The translations under genes and the position numbers were made by a program. Below are positions 62,965-64,000 of a DNA stretch of 64,000 nucleotides, piece by piece; positions within the stretch are counted from its first letter, which is position 1, and the number at the start of each line of letters is the position of its first letter. The notes beneath the pieces are model-generated. The model worked only from the letters and a program-made list of their open reading frames with translations, made no database searches and was not told where the DNA came from. Source of the DNA: VXMT01 sp965204835 (GTDB taxonomy: Bacteria > Chloroflexota > Dehalococcoidia > UBA2979); NCBI GenBank assembly GCA_965204835.1, contig OZ242017.1, positions 372,001 to 436,000 of the forward strand, given 5' to 3'.

Positions 62965-63037
62965 GAACTCCTCCTCGTGGCGATTGCTATCCGTCCGCCT
63001 GGGCGCGCTCGCCTCCGACGCGCCCGTCGGCATGCCC

Positions 63038-63832
63038 TCACCGTCCGGGGTACGCCCCGTTGAACGTCCCGGACACGGCCAGGCAGAGCATGAACGCGCC
63101 CATCCAGAGCGCGTAGCTCAAGGGCTGCTGACGCAGGCGCTGCGAGAGGGCCATCGCGACGATGGCGGCGATGGCCAACGCGAGGGCGCCCCACGCGAAA
63201 ACGTCGGTCAGCCTCTCGAAGACCCGCCCTTCTGGATCCCGCATGAACGACGGGAAGAGGGTGTAGCCCACGATGGCGAACAGGGTCGGCCCGGCGATCG
63301 CCCCGGCCATCCATGCTGTCAGGCGCGGGAACAGGATCATCCCGAAATACCCGACGCCTGCCACGAGCGCCATGCCGATCCACCGCTGCACACCGATCTG
63401 CGGATTGCCCCCCAGAAGGTCCCTGGGGGTGTTCCAGGACCACATGAGGTACACGAACATCCCAACCACCACGGAGGCACCAAGCAACGGGAGCAGGTGG
63501 CGAACGGGACTCGCGCCGGGCGGCGGCGTCCCCTCCTCGCCCCAACGCGAACGGGCGCGAATCGCGCGAGGTACGCGGGGTGCGGTGATCCAGGCAGCGC
63601 CCCAATGCAGCCAGGCTGCGGCGATGGCCGCAAGGGGGAAGACCACGAAATCAATCCCAAGCAGCGGCGTGTTGTACGTGTGAAGGGTGTGGTCTACGCC
63701 TGCCCCGAGCATGGAGTAGAACCCGGCCCACAGTACTGGAAAAGCGACGCTGAGGAGCAGGGCTGCGGTCCCCAGGCGCTCGACGAACTGGCCCCACCAG
63801 CCGAAGGGCCTCGCAGTCTCCGGGGAGGTCAT
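63038..63832 (-). CDS. Multi-pass membrane protein, tandem copy 3
   Basis: 264 residues from ATG 63832. The most diverged of the three: it has IDFVVFPLAAIAAAWLHWGA, an insertion rich in Arg/Pro (RVPRAIRARSRWGEEG), NTPRDLLGGNPQIGVQRW, VGYTLFPSFMRDPEGRV, and SGTFNGAYPGR. The His-His loop of copies 1 and 2 is replaced by VDHTLHTYN. The frame is open further upstream but the start after GAGGAGGGGTT matches the other copies. Confidence 0.75.
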   Translation of the reverse strand: MTSPETARPFGWWGQFVERLGTAALLLSVAFPVLWAGFYSMLGAGVDHTLHTYNTPLLGIDFVVFPLAAIAAAWLHWGAAWITAPRVPRAIRARSRWGEEGTPPPGASPVRHLLPLLGASVVVGMFVYLMWSWNTPRDLLGGNPQIGVQRWIGMALVAGVGYFGMILFPRLTAWMAGAIAGPTLFAIVGYTLFPSFMRDPEGRVFERLTDVFAWGALALAIAAIVAMALSQRLRQQPLSYALWMGAFMLCLAVSGTFNGAYPGR

Positions 63833-64000
63833 CAACCCCTCCTCGCGGCGATGGCTATCGGGGCCGCCAGGTCCCGCGCCTGCATCCGCGCCCGTGGTCC
63901 CGTCGGCTCCAGGCTGCCCCGCCCGGGCCGGCGAGACCGGAATGTGCGCGCAACTCACAGGCTACCAGCGTGCGCAGAGCCACTGGGTACAGAACAAATC

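Larger units (their letters stand above)
61337..63865. repeat. Tandem triplication of a membrane-protein gene unit
   Basis: Three units with period about 850 bp (stops at 61337, 62185, 63038), each including a short leader with GATAGCAATCGCC or GATAGCCATCGCC some 20 bases before the start. Units 1 and 2 share a central block (roughly 61660-61915 and 62500-62763) that is almost identical, against clear divergence at the ends. Confidence 0.85.

Overview
The window is 64 kb of very high G+C bacterial DNA. It is densely packed with short gaps, carries genes on both strands, and contains no rRNA, tRNA or CRISPR array that I could find. There is no gene-free stretch over 300 bases. The gene content suggests a free-living member of a high-GC, monoderm-like phylum, most likely Chloroflexota: a T-box-controlled ileS, lipoproteins with proline/threonine linkers, a ferredoxin-type nitrate/nitrite reductase pair, split transketolase and a RodZ-like PASTA protein. 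No ribosomal RNA is present to confirm this, so the assignment is an inference.

Layout. 1-6.8 kb: glycerate kinase (cut by the window edge), an orphan zinc ribbon, two-subunit transketolase, a small-protein/retropepsin pair between two copies of a 30-bp repeat, a HAD hydrolase and proA. 6.8-13.1 kb: two lipoprotein genes (one ending in a NodB deacetylase) lying between proA and proB, a YihY/BrkB membrane protein, and a HigBA toxin-antitoxin pair. 13.1-21.5 kb: ileS behind a T-box and a duplicated promoter, a zinc-ribbon protein, a low-GC two-gene insertion (possible glycosylase-fold protein plus an unknown protein) coupled to murJ, then rpsT. 21.7-31.4 kb: alcohol dehydrogenase, RodZ-like protein, rimO, an unlisted small toxin-antitoxin-like pair, DUF503, scpB, amidohydrolase, thpR, a methyltransferase-like gene coupled to an SPL-type radical SAM gene, a SWIM-domain protein, and a second small-protein/retropepsin pair. 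31.5-38.5 kb: fabF, folC, a hotdog thioesterase and a heterodimeric ABC exporter. 38.6-44.4 kb: a PDZ lipoprotein, a compact phage packaging module (terminase, HTH protein, portal, small proteins; no capsid or tail) and an HD phosphohydrolase. 44.5-49.7 kb: nirA-narB-narK nitrate assimilation operon. 49.9-61.3 kb: AIM24-like, HAD, amidohydrolase, GYD, KamA-family radical SAM, LigC-like DNA ligase, DUF255 protein and a zinc alcohol dehydrogenase. 61.3-63.8 kb: three tandem copies of an unrecognised multi-pass membrane protein.

The housekeeping backbone (proline synthesis, ileS, murJ, rpsT, rimO, scpB, fabF, folC) is interrupted by small accessory cassettes whose base composition is often visibly less G+C-rich. 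The items I would look at first are the two homologous small-protein/retropepsin modules (one bounded by 30-bp repeats), the murJ-coupled low-GC pair, the hidden toxin-antitoxin-like pair at 25 kb, and the intact but capsid-less phage packaging module.
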